From contig NZ_CATWFF010000045.1 in the NCBI RefSeq assembly GCF_958350005.1, positions 1 through 12,913 of the forward strand: a stretch of DNA of 12,913 bases. The letters run 5' to 3'. Source of the stretch: an uncultured Megasphaera sp. (GTDB taxonomy: Bacteria > Bacillota > Negativicutes > Veillonellales > Megasphaeraceae). The position numbers and the translations under genes were made by a program. Below the pieces are notes generated by a model. The model saw nothing but the letters and a program-made list of their open reading frames with translations. It was not told the origin of the DNA and ran no database searches. Below are positions 1-7,051 of the stretch, piece after piece; the first letter of the stretch is position 1, and each line of letters opens with the position of its first letter.

Positions 1-416
1 AAGCCCTTACGCGGAACGGTCAGAAGGGCCATCGCATCCCGACCTGGGGTATACGCCGCCTGAGCCTGAGACATACGGTATCACAGGGAGTCCATAGGCC
101 GTCTGGCCGGCCTGCAGGCAGACAAGCAGCTGATTCGTAATGCTTCCTGACATTCCGGGCAGAGAGACAGGGTAGATTCTGCTGCAGACGGACAACGGCC
201 TGTGGGCGACCGGCCTGATGGGCAGAGAATGTCACCGGACTCTCGCTTCCCGGCCCCCTGACAGATGTGAGAAGACTACGGTCTGCTGACGGCGCCCTTC
301 TCCTTCTCCCCCTCTTTTTCTCCTTCTTCTTCTCTTTCTCTATGCTGATGACGTCATCTATGATGTTTGACCGGAAATGGCTTGATACTCAGGGTAGGCG
401 GTCCCTGTATTTCGCC
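1..416. other. Intergenic region with no supported gene
   Basis: This stretch lies beyond the cbi operon terminator and holds no reading frame that resembles a known protein. It contains a 47-base pyrimidine-only run (295-341), a perfect 12-base palindrome (347-358) and a bulged hairpin sequence (101-123) with no T-run to make it a terminator. A minus-strand frame is open from an ATG at 74 (another ATG at 32) to the left edge. Neither start has a convincing ribosome site, so it may or may not be the beginning of the next gene. I see no convincing riboswitch or promoter. Confidence 0.6.
295..341. repeat. Homopyrimidine/homopurine low-complexity tract
   Basis: All 47 bases on the plus strand are C or T, so the minus strand is purine only (GA-rich, with several GGAGAAG-like units). 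A 13-base mirror repeat is centred on the T5 run (311-323). Such tracts can slip during replication and may form triplex structures. On the minus strand it looks like repeated Shine-Dalgarno-like sequence, but no start codon follows closely, so a translational role is not supported. The short plus-strand frame through it is simply low complexity. Confidence 0.75.
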
Positions 417-474
417 AAAAAAAAACAGACCTCCCAATTGTTAAACAGTTAGTCTAACAATCAGGAGGTCCGTT
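417..474 (-). terminator. Rho-independent terminator of the cob/cbi operon
   Basis: In the minus-strand transcript, bases 474 to 455 can pair with 443 to 424 as a 20-bp stem closed by an 11-nt loop (444-454). It is followed by a U-run from the nine A residues at 417-425 on the plus strand; two of these can also join the stem base. Three of the pairs are G-U wobbles. In an opposite-strand transcript the same three positions become A-C mismatches, and no good U-run lies on the other side, so it should act mainly on leftward transcription. It begins 20 nt after the cbiC stop and so marks the end of the operon. Confidence 0.93.
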
Positions 475-493
475 CACCTTTTATAACGCTGTA

Positions 494-1123
494 TTATGTT
501 CGAGTTAATCTGTAAATCAGAGCATTGCAGATAGCGGCGGCAATATTACTGCCCCCTTTGCGGCCTTTTGCCACGATGTAGGGAATGCCGGAATGCATGA
601 TTACTTCTTTGGCATGGACGACATTGACGAAGCCTACAGGGACGCCAATAATCAGTTCTGGTTTCATCTGGCCGCTACAGATGAGTTCATCCAGACGCAG
701 CAGTGCCGTAGGCGCATTGCCGACAGCGACAATAACCGGTCCTGACAGGCGGCTGGCCTTGTCCATGCAGGCTACGGCCCGGGTTGTCCCGTCGGCTTTC
801 GCCTGCGCTGCGACATCGCTGTCCGCCATAAAGCAGGCTTTATGACAGCCCAGTTTATCCAGCCCGTTCTGACTGATTCCCATATAGGCCATATTCGTAT
901 CGGTCACGATGGTACACCTATGGCGCAGAGCCTGGAGCCCCTGTTCGACGGCATCGGTGCTGAACCGCAGGGTGCGGGCATAGTCAAAATCGGCACTGGT
1001 GTGGATAACCCGCTTGATAATATCCTTTGTATCGTCATCCAGCCGGATTTCTCCCAGCTCTTCTTCAATAATTTCCATGCTGCGCCGTTCAATGTCGGCA
1101 GGCAGCACATGTTCCATTTTCAT
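494..1123 (-). CDS. cbiC: Cobalt-precorrin-8 methylmutase CbiC
   Basis: This 209-residue protein matches the CbiC/CobH family in length and motifs. It moves the C-11 methyl group to C-12, turning cobalt-precorrin-8 into cobyrinic acid in the cytoplasm. The likely catalytic histidine is His41 in RVIHTSADFDYA (residues 38-49). Other family blocks are TDTNMAYMGI, VGNAPTAL, GVPVGFVNVVHAKE and the C-terminal GRKGGSNIAAA. I chose the ATG at 1123 because a purine-rich ribosome site (AGAAAGGAAG) lies just upstream and the family N-terminus begins there. The frame stays open 68 codons further upstream, but that part lies within cbiA and looks like its shadow. The start overlaps the cbiA end by 35 bases. 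It is the last gene before the terminator. Confidence 0.96.
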   Translation of the reverse strand: MKMEHVLPADIERRSMEIIEEELGEIRLDDDTKDIIKRVIHTSADFDYARTLRFSTDAVEQGLQALRHRCTIVTDTNMAYMGISQNGLDKLGCHKACFMADSDVAAQAKADGTTRAVACMDKASRLSGPVIVAVGNAPTALLRLDELICSGQMKPELIIGVPVGFVNVVHAKEVIMHSGIPYIVAKGRKGGSNIAAAICNALIYRLTRT

Positions 1124-2504
1124 GGTCTTCTTCCTTTCTGTAGGCCCTGCAGGCCTGTACAAACCGGGCGGCCCAGTGCGGATTGCCCCAAAAATGCCAG
1201 TGCGGATATCCGGCCACGAGCCGGTCCGTACTGTATATACACGGCCAGTGCCGCGGCCCGGATGCTTTCTGAGCCATAAAGGCCTGGCCATTGTTCGTAC
1301 TGTCGCTGTAGTGAAATTCATGGCCATGAATCTGTTCGCCTGCCTGACAGAGCATGGTATCTTCCTGAGCCGTCAGCGTGACGTAGCCAAACCGCTGGAG
1401 CCGCCTAGTCATATGGGACTGGCCGGGAATGGCTCCAACCCAGGGAACCTTGTCGCCAGTACTGTCGCAAAAGCCTTCCTGCAAATACATGAAGCCGCCG
1501 CATTCGGCAATGCACGGCAGGCGGCGCGCCAGGGCCTGGCGGATACTCTGCCCCATGGCCGTGTTTTCAGACAGCTTCCGGGCATACAGCTCCGGATAGC
1601 CGCCGCCCAGATAGAGGCCGTCACAAGGAGGCAGGCACGAATCCCGGAGGGGACTGAAAAAGACGAGTTCTGCACCAAGTTGTTTCAGCAGGTCCAGGCT
1701 GTCGGCATAATAAAAGCAGAAGGCTTCGTCCTGAGCCACGGCGATGCGGGCCGGCCCGACAGGATGAATGGGAATGGGTTCATACGACAGGGGAAGAGCG
1801 GCTCCGGCAAGGTGCAGCATCTCCTGTATCTCCAGGGACCTTTCAGCGGCGGCGGCCAGATCGGCCATCTGGTCCTGCAGGGCCGTCAGTTCTCCGGCTG
1901 TGACCAGTCCCAAATGGCGGCTGGGAACGGCCCATTCTTTCTTCTCCGGCAAATATCCCAGGGCCGGAAGGCCCGTTTCTGCTTCCCAGCGGTCTTTAAA
2001 ATACGCATATACCATGGGGCTGACGCGATTGACGATGAACCCGGTAATGCCGCTGTCCCGACGGAACCGGGCCAGTCCCTGAATCTGGGCGGCCAGAGAT
2101 ATGCCGACACCCTTGCCGTCTGCGACGAGAATAACCGGCGTATCCGTGGCCTTGGCCAGTTCATAGGCGCTTCCTTCCATTCCCGTGCCAATGCCGTCAT
2201 AATAGCCCATGGCCCCTTCCAGGACGGCAAGAGACGCCTGCCCAGCCCCTTGGGCCAGGAGATAGCGGGCCTTGTTCCGCCCTTCTTCTCCGCCGCCCAG
2301 GAGGAACAGATCCAGATTGCGCGACGGCGTATGAAGGACACGGCGGTGAAACATGGGATCAATATAATCGGGGCCGCTCTTAAAGGCCGCCGCCTGTACG
2401 TGGTGACGCCGCAGCACACCCAGGAGGGCGCACATGACCGTCGTCTTGCCGCCGCCGCTGGACGGAGCGGCGATCATGATGCGCGGCAGTGATACGTCGG
2501 TCAT
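1089..2504 (-). CDS. cbiA: Cobyrinic acid a,c-diamide synthase CbiA
   Basis: This 471-residue enzyme amidates the a and c side chains of cobyrinic acid, using glutamine and ATP. The N-terminal half is a dethiobiotin-synthetase-like ATPase with a P-loop at residues 13-22 (APSSGGGKTT) and the FKSGPDYIDP block at 41-50. The C-terminal half is a class I type glutamine amidotransferase (GATase_3) with LYLGGGYPELY at 298-308, the nucleophile Cys335 in ECGGFMY, GHEFHYS at 394-400, and HWHF at 435-438 as the likely catalytic histidine region. The ATG shares the ATGA overlap with the cbiET stop, which suggests coupled translation. The last about 12 codons run into cbiC, so the extreme C-terminal tail (DHENGTCAACRH) is probably not conserved. 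Confidence 0.96.
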   Translation of the reverse strand: MTDVSLPRIMIAAPSSGGGKTTVMCALLGVLRRHHVQAAAFKSGPDYIDPMFHRRVLHTPSRNLDLFLLGGGEEGRNKARYLLAQGAGQASLAVLEGAMGYYDGIGTGMEGSAYELAKATDTPVILVADGKGVGISLAAQIQGLARFRRDSGITGFIVNRVSPMVYAYFKDRWEAETGLPALGYLPEKKEWAVPSRHLGLVTAGELTALQDQMADLAAAAERSLEIQEMLHLAGAALPLSYEPIPIHPVGPARIAVAQDEAFCFYYADSLDLLKQLGAELVFFSPLRDSCLPPCDGLYLGGGYPELYARKLSENTAMGQSIRQALARRLPCIAECGGFMYLQEGFCDSTGDKVPWVGAIPGQSHMTRRLQRFGYVTLTAQEDTMLCQAGEQIHGHEFHYSDSTNNGQAFMAQKASGPRHWPCIYSTDRLVAGYPHWHFWGNPHWAARFVQACRAYRKEEDHENGTCAACRH

Positions 2505-3721
2505 TGCGGCGCTCCTTCCGGCTGCGGGAAGGCATAGAGGACATAGACCGGATTGCGGGCCATCATCATATGGGACGAGCCGACGCGGCGGCTTACGGCG
2601 GCCTGTATCTGCCGTATATCCAGACCATACTGCGGGCGGGATGCGTAGTAGGCCGTGACGGCAGCCAGCGTTTCCACCGTAATGGCCGTCATGACGATGC
2701 GGCAGGCCTGATTTTTGGCATACAGCCTATCCAGTATGGCCGCCATATGGCCTTTGGTTCCGCCAATAAAAGCAATATCGGCAGGCGGCGTGTCAGCCAT
2801 CGTCTGGGGCGCCCTGCCGGGAACGATGGTCATATGGTGCAGACCGAAGCGGAGACGGTTCTGTTCCAGCAGTGCCAGGGCCTTCGTATCGGCTTCAAAG
2901 GACCATACCTGGCCAAAGGGAACCTGCAGGGCCAGCTCTATGGAACAGGAGCCCGTGCCGGCGCCGACATCATAGACGACATCGGCCGGAGACGGCTGCA
3001 GCAGGGAAATAGCAAGACTGCGAATTTCCCGCTTGGTCATGGGCGCATCGCCGCGGAGGAAGGCCTCGTCGGGAAGGCCGTGAACAGGCGTGGTGATGGG
3101 CCTTGCCCCTTCGTTTTCAATCAGCATGACCGATAAGCTGTCAAAATGCTGTTCTGCCAGTTCGGCTGCCGTACCGATGCGGATTTCTTCATCACCATAG
3201 GACAGGTTGCTGCCGGCATAGACGCGGACCTTGTCCAGCCCGGCCTGACAGAGCTCCTGACACAGCACATCCACCGTATCGCTGCCGCCAGTCAGGCAAA
3301 ATACCTTGCTGTGGCTGTATACGGCAGACACGAGAGAAGCCTTGCGGCCATGGCGGCTCAGGCAGTACGCATCCTGCCAGGCCATGCCCAGTCTGGCTGC
3401 AAAGTAGGTCAGACTGCTCAGGCCGGCACAGCGGGTCACAGTACACCTAGGCAGGTCGGACAGTCCCTGAGCGAGGCTGAAAAATCCCGTATCGCCAGAT
3501 ACGAGAATGGCAGCAGGCCCCTGGTCATCCGAAAGGCCGGCCAGAATCTGCCGGATCGCTGCCGGGCTGTGGGTCTGATAGGTCTGCTTCCCGTCCTGCG
3601 CAAAGGACGCAAGCATTCGCTTTTCCCCGATCAGGACCGGGCAGGCGCGAATCACCCTGCGGGCCTCACAGGTCAGCAGCTCCGGATTTCCCGGGCCAAT
3701 GCCGACGATATATACATCCAC
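2501..3721 (-). CDS. cbiET: Fused cobalt-precorrin-7 C5-methyltransferase / cobalt-precorrin-6B C15-methyltransferase (decarboxylating) CbiET
   Basis: The 406-residue protein joins CbiE and CbiT, as in the CobL-type fusion. Residues 1 to about 205 form the CbiE tetrapyrrole methylase, with GIGPGNPELLT at 7-17 and the SGDTGFFS block at 75-82; it methylates C5. Residues about 212-406 form the CbiT domain, which methylates C15 and removes the C12 acetate carboxyl. CbiT begins with GLPDEAFLR and MTKREIRSLA, has SAM motif I DVGAGTGSCSIE at 251-262, and FIGGTKGH at 318-325. The start is a GTG, backed by an AAGGAGG site that sits inside the last codons of cbiJ; the ATG four bases further in is out of frame. 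The 3' end overlaps cbiA by four bases. Confidence 0.96.
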   Translation of the reverse strand: MDVYIVGIGPGNPELLTCEARRVIRACPVLIGEKRMLASFAQDGKQTYQTHSPAAIRQILAGLSDDQGPAAILVSGDTGFFSLAQGLSDLPRCTVTRCAGLSSLTYFAARLGMAWQDAYCLSRHGRKASLVSAVYSHSKVFCLTGGSDTVDVLCQELCQAGLDKVRVYAGSNLSYGDEEIRIGTAAELAEQHFDSLSVMLIENEGARPITTPVHGLPDEAFLRGDAPMTKREIRSLAISLLQPSPADVVYDVGAGTGSCSIELALQVPFGQVWSFEADTKALALLEQNRLRFGLHHMTIVPGRAPQTMADTPPADIAFIGGTKGHMAAILDRLYAKNQACRIVMTAITVETLAAVTAYYASRPQYGLDIRQIQAAVSRRVGSSHMMMARNPVYVLYAFPQPEGAPQ

Positions 3722-3724
3722 TTC

Positions 3725-4486
3725 TTACTCCTCCTTTGCCATAGCAGCGATGCGGCCCTTCATGGCGTCCAGACTGATGCCCTGTTCCTGAGGCCGCTGA
3801 ATGACCAGAAGCATGGCACCGGCCTCTTTGGCAGCGGCCGCTTTTTCCGGAAAGCCGCCGGCTTTGCCTGAATCTTTCGTCACCACGCAGGCAGCCTGTA
3901 CCTGCTGAAACATGGCGGCATTCAAGGCCTCGGAAAACGGGCCTTGCATACAAATAATATGAGACGGCGCATAGCCCAGTTCCAGGGCCTGCGTCAGGGA
4001 CCGGCCAAAGGGCAGAATGCGGATATACAGGCGCTTTGCATAGTCCGGCACGTGGGTAAAGTCTTCCAGATGATGACTGCCTGTGGTCAGAAAAATATTT
4101 CCCTCCATCTGGCTCAGGAGCTCTACGGCTTCAGCAAAGGAATGGACGAATACGGCTCCGTCCCTGTCTCCCTGGGAAGGACGGACGACGCGGCTGTACG
4201 GAACGGCCTGGTCTGCACAGGCCTGCTGCAGGCACTGGGTCACGTCCACTGCATAGGGATGAGTCGCATCAATGACCAGAGACGGCTGCAGAGACTGGAG
4301 AAACTGTTCCATTCCCTGCTGATCCATAGGCCGGGCCAGGACGGTCAGCGATGGCTGCGGCGGCAGAAGAGACGCACCGTAAGCCGTGGCTACCGTAACA
4401 TACGTGGGAATCCCCAGGGAACTGGCATACAGAGCCAGCTCCCGCCCTTCTGTCGTACCGCCGGCAATCCACACCGGCCGGCTCAC
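3725..4486 (-). CDS. cbiJ: Cobalt-precorrin-6A reductase CbiJ
   Basis: This 253-residue protein fits the CbiJ/CobK family, which reduces the macrocycle of cobalt-precorrin-6A to 6B with a pyridine nucleotide. Family motifs seen are IAGGTTEGR at residues 7-15 (nucleotide-binding loop), DATHPYA at 73-79, MQGPFS at 180-185 and TKDSGKAGGFPEK at 203-215. The start is a GTG that shares a GTGA overlap with the cbiH stop. Only a weak GGGGA-like ribosome site is visible, so translation is probably coupled to cbiH. Its own last codons carry the ribosome site for cbiET. The length is normal for the family and no key motif is missing. Confidence 0.95.
   Translation of the reverse strand: MSRPVWIAGGTTEGRELALYASSLGIPTYVTVATAYGASLLPPQPSLTVLARPMDQQGMEQFLQSLQPSLVIDATHPYAVDVTQCLQQACADQAVPYSRVVRPSQGDRDGAVFVHSFAEAVELLSQMEGNIFLTTGSHHLEDFTHVPDYAKRLYIRILPFGRSLTQALELGYAPSHIICMQGPFSEALNAAMFQQVQAACVVTKDSGKAGGFPEKAAAAKEAGAMLLVIQRPQEQGISLDAMKGRIAAMAKEE
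3730..3736 (-). promoter_or_regulatory. Ribosome binding site of cbiET (decides GTG start)
   Basis: The perfect AAGGAGG lies within the last sense codons of cbiJ (AAG GAG GAG before TAA), 8 nt before the GTG at 3721. No in-frame ATG lies nearby, so this site fixes the GTG as the start of cbiET. Confidence 0.85.
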
Positions 4487-5214
4487 AGCGAATATCCCCG
4501 GGACGTCACCATGTGGCCGTCAATGACTTTGGTCTGACTGTTGCCGATAATGACGGTGGAAAACATATCGAGCTTCTTCGTCCGCAGCTGTCCCAGCGTC
4601 AGGACTTCTGACGATTCGCCAGCACGGCCAATGTTTCGCACAATGCCGGCCGGCGTATGGGACGGCTGGTGGCGCAGAATAATATTGCAGGCCTTTTCCA
4701 GATAATCGGCCCGCTTCCGGCTGGCCGGATTATACAGGCAAATGACAAAATCTCCGGCAGCGGCGCAGTCCAGGCGATTTTCAATGGTTTCCCACGGCGT
4801 AAGCAGGTCGCTGAGGGAAATGAGGCAAAAATCGCCGACCAGAGGCGCTCCTAGAAGAGCTGCGCCGGAGCAGGCGGCTGTCACGCCGGGAACGACCTGA
4901 ATATTCACATCGTCACAGCCGGCAGCGACTTCGTACATGACGCCGGCCATGCCGTATACGCCGGCATCGCCGCTGGATACGAGGGCTACATCCTGCCCTT
5001 TTCTCGCTTCTTCCAGGGCCAGCTGGCACCGCTCTACTTCCCGGGTCATGCCTGTATCCATGTACGTGGCCTGAGGAAATTCGTCCTGAATGAGCCGGAT
5101 ATAGGTAGTATAGCCAATAATGGAGCGGCACTGTTCCAGTACGTGCCGCGCTTCTGCAGTCATGCCGGACACATGGCCCGGGCCAATGCCGACTACGTAA
5201 ATCGTCGCCTTCAT
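4483..5214 (-). CDS. cbiH: Cobalt-precorrin-3 (factor III) C17-methyltransferase CbiH
   Basis: This 243-residue SAM-dependent tetrapyrrole methylase methylates C17 and drives ring contraction, giving cobalt-precorrin-4. Motifs include VGIGPGHVSGMT at residues 8-19, the SAM-binding SSGDAGVYGMA at 80-90, VPGVTAACSGAA at 108-119, FCLISLSDLLTPW at 129-141, and LYNPASRKR at 160-168. I chose the ATG at 5214, not the in-frame GTG at 5223, because that GTG overlaps the Shine-Dalgarno sequence while the ATG sits 8 nt after it. The long CbiH60-type C-terminal ferredoxin-like extension is absent, so this is the short form. It ends by overlapping cbiJ. Confidence 0.95.
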   Translation of the reverse strand: MKATIYVVGIGPGHVSGMTAEARHVLEQCRSIIGYTTYIRLIQDEFPQATYMDTGMTREVERCQLALEEARKGQDVALVSSGDAGVYGMAGVMYEVAAGCDDVNIQVVPGVTAACSGAALLGAPLVGDFCLISLSDLLTPWETIENRLDCAAAGDFVICLYNPASRKRADYLEKACNIILRHQPSHTPAGIVRNIGRAGESSEVLTLGQLRTKKLDMFSTVIIGNSQTKVIDGHMVTSRGYSL

Positions 5215-5222
5215 AATAGTCA

Positions 5223-5228
5223 CTCCTT
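5223..5228 (-). promoter_or_regulatory. Ribosome binding site of cbiH (decides ATG start)
   Basis: AAGGAG overlaps the TAA stop of cbiG and ends 8 nt before the ATG at 5214. An in-frame GTG at 5223 begins on the last base of this site, so it cannot be the start served by it. Confidence 0.85.
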
Positions 5229-6267
5229 ACGTATCAAAATAAACGGTATACGGCGCACAGGCTGCTGCTACCGTTACGCCGCTGCCGCCTTGTTTATGCA
5301 AAATAAGGGTTCCGCCGCTGGCAAGAACGGCAGCCCGTTCGCAGACATTATCAGTGCCCACGGTCTGGGCGACAAAGGAAGAGGCCGTAAACGAGCCGGG
5401 AAGGGCCTGCAGCTGGCAGGCAGAGAAAAAGCGAATCGGCCAGTTTCGCTGCCGGGCAAAGGAAAGGAGCCCTTCTTCATGGGCTTTCCGGTCCACAGAC
5501 GCAATGGCGGCGACGGCCTGTACGGACAGATTGGCTTCTGCCAGGGCCCTTTCCACATGATGGGCTATGGCCTCTTCCGAAACGCCGCGGCGGCAGCCAA
5601 TGCCCAGATAGACCACTGCCGGCCAGGCCAGGACGGCGCGGGAAAAATGCCGGTCCTTCTCCCGAACGGTTACGACCAGCCCCGTCTTTCCCTGTTCTTC
5701 CCGGCACAGCCCCCCGGGCAGGGGGCCGGCTATGGGGAAATCGCTGTATATACCGGCTGTCCCCTCTTCCAGCATGGCCGCCGCAAAAGCCTTGGCATCA
5801 GCCAGAGAAGACAAGGCCAGATGGTGACGGGCAGCCCACTCATCGACAGCAAACAGGCCGTTTACGTCTGTCGCCGTCGTGAGGACGGCCTGACCGCCCA
5901 GAGCAGCAGCCAGCTGCCGGGCGATTCCATTGGCACCGCCAATATGGCCGGACAGGAGGGGAATGACAAAGCGGCCCTTTTCATCAGTAACGATGACAGC
6001 CGGATCGGTCTGTTTGCTGACCACACAGGGAGCAATGGAACGGACGGCAATGCCGGCGGCTCCGACGAACAGCAACAGCTGTTTCTGCCCAAAAGCCTGC
6101 CGCACTTCGTCCTGCAGCGACGGCGTCAGAGGGCGAATATCCTGTCCCTCACAGTACGCCGCCGGCGCTGCCATGTCGATGTGCCACTGCTTCTGCTGCA
6201 GGACCTGGCACAGCTTCCGGGCCAGTATCGTGCCGGCGCGGGTAAAGGAAAAAATAATGCCTTCCAT
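5227..6267 (-). CDS. cbiG: Cobalt-precorrin-5A hydrolase CbiG
   Basis: This 346-residue protein opens the delta-lactone of cobalt-precorrin-5A and releases acetaldehyde to give cobalt-precorrin-5B. The N-terminal and central part shows the family blocks FVGAAGIAVRSIAP (residues 67-80), DPAVIVTDEKGRFVIPLLSG (88-107) followed by HIGGAN (108-113). The C-terminal CbiG domain begins near 218 with LGIGCRRGVSEEAI and ends with the CERAAVLASGG and VTVAAA blocks. The ATG at 6267 gives the normal N-terminus (MEGIIFSFT) and lies 4 bases after the cbiF stop, with GGAG in the last cbiF codons as ribosome site. The frame is open for 32 more codons upstream but that part lies inside cbiF. Confidence 0.95.
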   Translation of the reverse strand: MEGIIFSFTRAGTILARKLCQVLQQKQWHIDMAAPAAYCEGQDIRPLTPSLQDEVRQAFGQKQLLLFVGAAGIAVRSIAPCVVSKQTDPAVIVTDEKGRFVIPLLSGHIGGANGIARQLAAALGGQAVLTTATDVNGLFAVDEWAARHHLALSSLADAKAFAAAMLEEGTAGIYSDFPIAGPLPGGLCREEQGKTGLVVTVREKDRHFSRAVLAWPAVVYLGIGCRRGVSEEAIAHHVERALAEANLSVQAVAAIASVDRKAHEEGLLSFARQRNWPIRFFSACQLQALPGSFTASSFVAQTVGTDNVCERAAVLASGGTLILHKQGGSGVTVAAACAPYTVYFDT

Positions 6268-6271
6268 GGCC

Positions 6272-7051
6272 TTACTCCGCTTCTGCCGGGTCCTCTTTCT
6301 GCACGGCCTGGCGATAGGCGTGAGAAAAGGAAGGATCGTAGAGGCGGCTTCGTTCATAGGCATGGGCCAGAAATTGGCCGACCAGAATCAGGGCAGTCTT
6401 GCTGATTCCCTTTTCTGCCGCCGTCTGAGCCAGCGTCCCAACCGTACAGTGGTATGCCTGCTCTTCCGGCCACGATGCTTTGTATACGATGGCTGCCGGC
6501 GTATCTGCCTGATAGCCGCCGGCCAGGAGTTCGTCCTGCAGCTGCGCCGTCAGGCTGGCGCTGAGAAAAATAACCATCGTCGCCCCATGAGCGGCATAGT
6601 CGGCAATACGCTGGCGCTGCGGCACAGGCGTGCGCCCTTCCATGCGGGTAATGATGACGGACTGGCTGACGCCGGGCAGTGTGTATTCGGCCTGCACCGC
6701 AGCAGCAGCGGCGCAGAAGGAGCTGACGCCGGGAACGATATCAAAGGCAATGCCCCGATCGGCGAGCTGATCCATCTGTTCGCGAATGGCCCCGTAAATG
6801 GACGGGTCCCCTGTATGGAGGCGGACCGTCGTCCTGCCGTCTTCTTCCATCTGCTCCATGACCTGCAGGACTTCTTCCAGCGTCATAGACGCACTGTTAT
6901 ATATGGCACAGTCTTGTTTTGCGTACTTCAGCAGTTCCGGATTGACCAGGGACCCGGCATAAATAATGCAGTCTGCCTGCTCCAGCAGCGTTTTGCCCCG
7001 CAAGGTAATCAAATCCGCTGCGCCCGGGCCGGCTCCGACAAAGTGAATCAT
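6272..7051 (-). CDS. cbiF: Cobalt-precorrin-4 C11-methyltransferase CbiF
   Basis: This 259-residue SAM-dependent methylase adds the C11 methyl group to cobalt-precorrin-4. Diagnostic blocks are FVGAGPGAADLITLRG at residues 4-19, YAGSLVNPELL at 31-41, HTGDPSIYGAIREQ at 79-92, VPGVSSF at 107-113 and ITRMEGRTPVP at 134-144; the YAGSLVNPE and GDPSIYGA blocks set CbiF/CobM apart from its sister methylases. I chose the ATG at 7051 because GAGGAGG lies 7 nt upstream (7059-7065) and it forms an ATGA overlap with the cbiL stop; an in-frame ATG at 7150 lies inside cbiL. The final codons carry the cbiG ribosome site. Confidence 0.96.
   Translation of the reverse strand: MIHFVGAGPGAADLITLRGKTLLEQADCIIYAGSLVNPELLKYAKQDCAIYNSASMTLEEVLQVMEQMEEDGRTTVRLHTGDPSIYGAIREQMDQLADRGIAFDIVPGVSSFCAAAAAVQAEYTLPGVSQSVIITRMEGRTPVPQRQRIADYAAHGATMVIFLSASLTAQLQDELLAGGYQADTPAAIVYKASWPEEQAYHCTVGTLAQTAAEKGISKTALILVGQFLAHAYERSRLYDPSFSHAYRQAVQKEDPAEAE

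Noticed and set aside
61..80. Plus-strand GAGCCTGAGACATACGG resembling the 3' end of a cobalamin riboswitch
   Set aside because: Several consensus positions differ, most of the element would lie outside the window, and no plus-strand gene follows it.
101..123. Inverted repeat GTCTGG...CAGAC as a terminator
   Set aside because: The stem is bulged and no T-run follows on either strand.
142..253. Cobalamin-riboswitch-like pieces on the minus strand (GGGAAGC followed by GGTGACATTC, and TGTCAGGAAGC)
   Set aside because: The spacing is roughly right for B12 box pieces, but the stem that should flank the GGTG loop does not pair, and the conserved GCCCGC-ACTG and ACCTGCC segments are absent.
382..411. 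Promoter-like TTGATA and TGTATT spaced by 18 bases on the plus strand
   Set aside because: The match is weak, and it would drive transcription directly into the terminator and the antisense of cbiC with no gene to serve.
267..452. Small plus-strand frame of 61 codons
   Set aside because: It reads through the pyrimidine tract (Leu/Phe/Ser runs) and into the terminator, so it is low-complexity chance.
1124..1327. N-terminal extension of CbiC by 68 codons
   Set aside because: It lies inside cbiA in another frame, lacks family similarity, and a ribosome site fits the ATG at 1123.
999..2492. 497-codon open frame on the plus strand, antisense to cbiA
   Set aside because: It lies opposite a well-recognised enzyme, shows no family motif, and arises from GC-rich codon use with few TTA, CTA and TCA codons in cbiA.
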